DNA from: Cyclobacteriaceae bacterium
Lineage (GTDB): Bacteria; Bacteroidota; Bacteroidia; Cytophagales; Cyclobacteriaceae
DNA: 6,838 nucleotides
NCBI GenBank assembly: GCA_030589835.1
Contig: JAUUZS010000230.1
Span: forward strand, 1-6,838
Direction of reading: 5' to 3'
This document shows, one piece after another, positions 5,968 through 6,838 of this stretch. The notes below the pieces were generated by a model. The model saw nothing but the letters and a program-made list of their open reading frames with translations. It was not told the DNA's origin and did not search any database. Numbering within the stretch: position 1 is the stretch's first letter; each line of letters begins with the position of its first letter. Position numbers and translations under genes: made by a program.

Positions 5968-6838
5968 TTATCTCTTTGATTTCAAATCCTTCAGTTTCTC
6001 TTCCAGGGCAGTTATCCTTTTTTCTGAATCTTCTTTCTTTTTGTTTTCCAATTCAATTACTTTTTCCGGTGCATTTTGCACAAAACGTTCATTGTTCAAC
6101 TTCTTCATAATTACGTTCAGGAATCCCCTCAAATAGTTGATTTCTTCTGTAATGGTCTCGATTTCCTTTTCGTGATCAATCTCCTGGTTCAAGGGCAAGA
6201 ACCATTCATCTGAGCCGATATGGAAGCTTGCAGCATTTTCGACCTTATCAGAAACCATGTCAAATTCACCAATGTTCGCTAGTTTCATTATCAACTTTGT
6301 AGCCGGATAATAGGCATCGAGATTTTTCGACTTCACAAATACATCTAATTGCTCCTTAGGGCTAATTTGTTTTTGCTGGCGAATGTTCCTGATATTCGTT
6401 ACTACTTCAAATACTTTTCCTGCTTTGGCAATTATTTCTGCATCAAATTTCTCAACCTTTGGCCATTCAGCAACCACTATGCAATCCTGCGATTCCCTTT
6501 CCTTCAATTGATGCCAAATCTCTTCTGTAATAAATGGCATAAATGGATGTGCTATTTTCATCAACTTCTCAAAGATCTCAATGGTTTTTTGATAAGTCGC
6601 TGAATCAATAGGCTGCTCAAAACCAGGTTTAATGGCTTCCAGGTACCAACTGCAGAAATCACTCCATATAAGCTTGTAAAGCGCCAACAACGCATCGGAA
6701 ATCCGATATTTCGAAAAATGATCTTCCATCTCAAGGATTGCCTGATCTATTCGGGCTTCGATCCATTCGATGGCTACCATGTCGCTACCACTTTCGGGGG
6801 CAATATTTTCTGCCACTTTCCACCCTTTTACCAGTCGA
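5968..6838 (-). CDS. valS: Valyl-tRNA synthetase, C-terminal 289 residues, cut by window edge
   Basis: ValRS is a class Ia synthetase that charges tRNA-Val and edits misactivated threonine. The minus-strand frame is open from the right edge to TAA at 5970-5968. The first visible residues read RLVKGWKVAENIAPE, so the GTG at 6816 is an internal Val codon and not a start. The anticodon-binding domain follows, with SDFCSWYLEAIKP and then the family's IAHPFMPFITEEIWHQL motif, which packs this domain in class Ia synthetases. The last 65 or so residues form the ValRS C-terminal coiled-coil arm: NNERFVQNAPEKVIELE is its signature, followed by Lys/Glu-rich heptads to the terminus. Family members have roughly 870-950 residues, so the Rossmann catalytic core with HIGH and KMSKS motifs and the CP1 editing domain lie outside to the right. 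The gene of unknown function follows 75 nt downstream. Confidence 0.97.
   Translation of the reverse strand, partial: RLVKGWKVAENIAPESGSDMVAIEWIEARIDQAILEMEDHFSKYRISDALLALYKLIWSDFCSWYLEAIKPGFEQPIDSATYQKTIEIFEKLMKIAHPFMPFITEEIWHQLKERESQDCIVVAEWPKVEKFDAEIIAKAGKVFEVVTNIRNIRQQKQISPKEQLDVFVKSKNLDAYYPATKLIMKLANIGEFDMVSDKVENAASFHIGSDEWFLPLNQEIDHEKEIETITEEINYLRGFLNVIMKKLNNERFVQNAPEKVIELENKKKEDSEKRITALEEKLKDLKSKR

Noticed and set aside
6814..6816. GTG as a start codon of a separate 282-aa protein
   Set aside because: The same frame stays open to the window edge, and the upstream residues RLVKGWK fit valyl-tRNA synthetase. The GTG is an internal codon of valS.

Overview
The window looks like a chromosomal core region from a member of the Bacteroidota, probably the Cytophagia/Cytophagales. 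Four things point there. Base composition is moderately AT-rich. No start codon has a recognisable Shine-Dalgarno sequence. Several gene starts are preceded by octamers fitting the Bacteroidota -7 promoter element TAnnTTTG. Ribosomal protein S16 carries a long Ala/Glu/Lys/Pro tail of a kind seen in this phylum. The assignment is inferred from these features and general protein resemblance, not from a database search.

Layout, left to right. Positions 1-1655 (minus) hold the N-terminal 551 residues of the 2-oxoglutarate dehydrogenase E1 subunit (sucA), cut by the left window edge. A 268-bp divergent intergenic region (1656-1923) follows and holds candidate promoters for both directions. The plus strand then carries rpsP (S16), rimM (16S maturation factor) and trmD (tRNA m1G37 methyltransferase), with gaps of 12 and 7 nt, so almost certainly one transcript. 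A 260-nt gap with its own candidate promoter separates trmD from rplS (L19). rplS ends at a strong intrinsic terminator. dapF (diaminopimelate epimerase) follows. It meets a minus-strand gene of unknown function tail-to-tail, and the two stop codons share one TTAA. The right end (minus) is the C-terminal 289 residues of valyl-tRNA synthetase (valS), cut by the right edge.

Most genes serve translation: two ribosomal proteins, a ribosome assembly factor, a tRNA methyltransferase that protects the reading frame, and a tRNA synthetase. The metabolic genes are a TCA-cycle enzyme and a lysine/peptidoglycan precursor enzyme. rpsP-rimM-trmD-rplS is a classical conserved bacterial gene order.

I found no CRISPR array, mobile element, tRNA, rRNA, toxin-antitoxin, defence locus or other undescribed multi-gene system. 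The points most worth a second look are the S16 tail, which contains a 90-bp in-frame tandem duplication, the unrecognised 166-aa protein with a His-Asp-His-Asp-His cluster, the shared stop site, and the separation of rplS from its operon.
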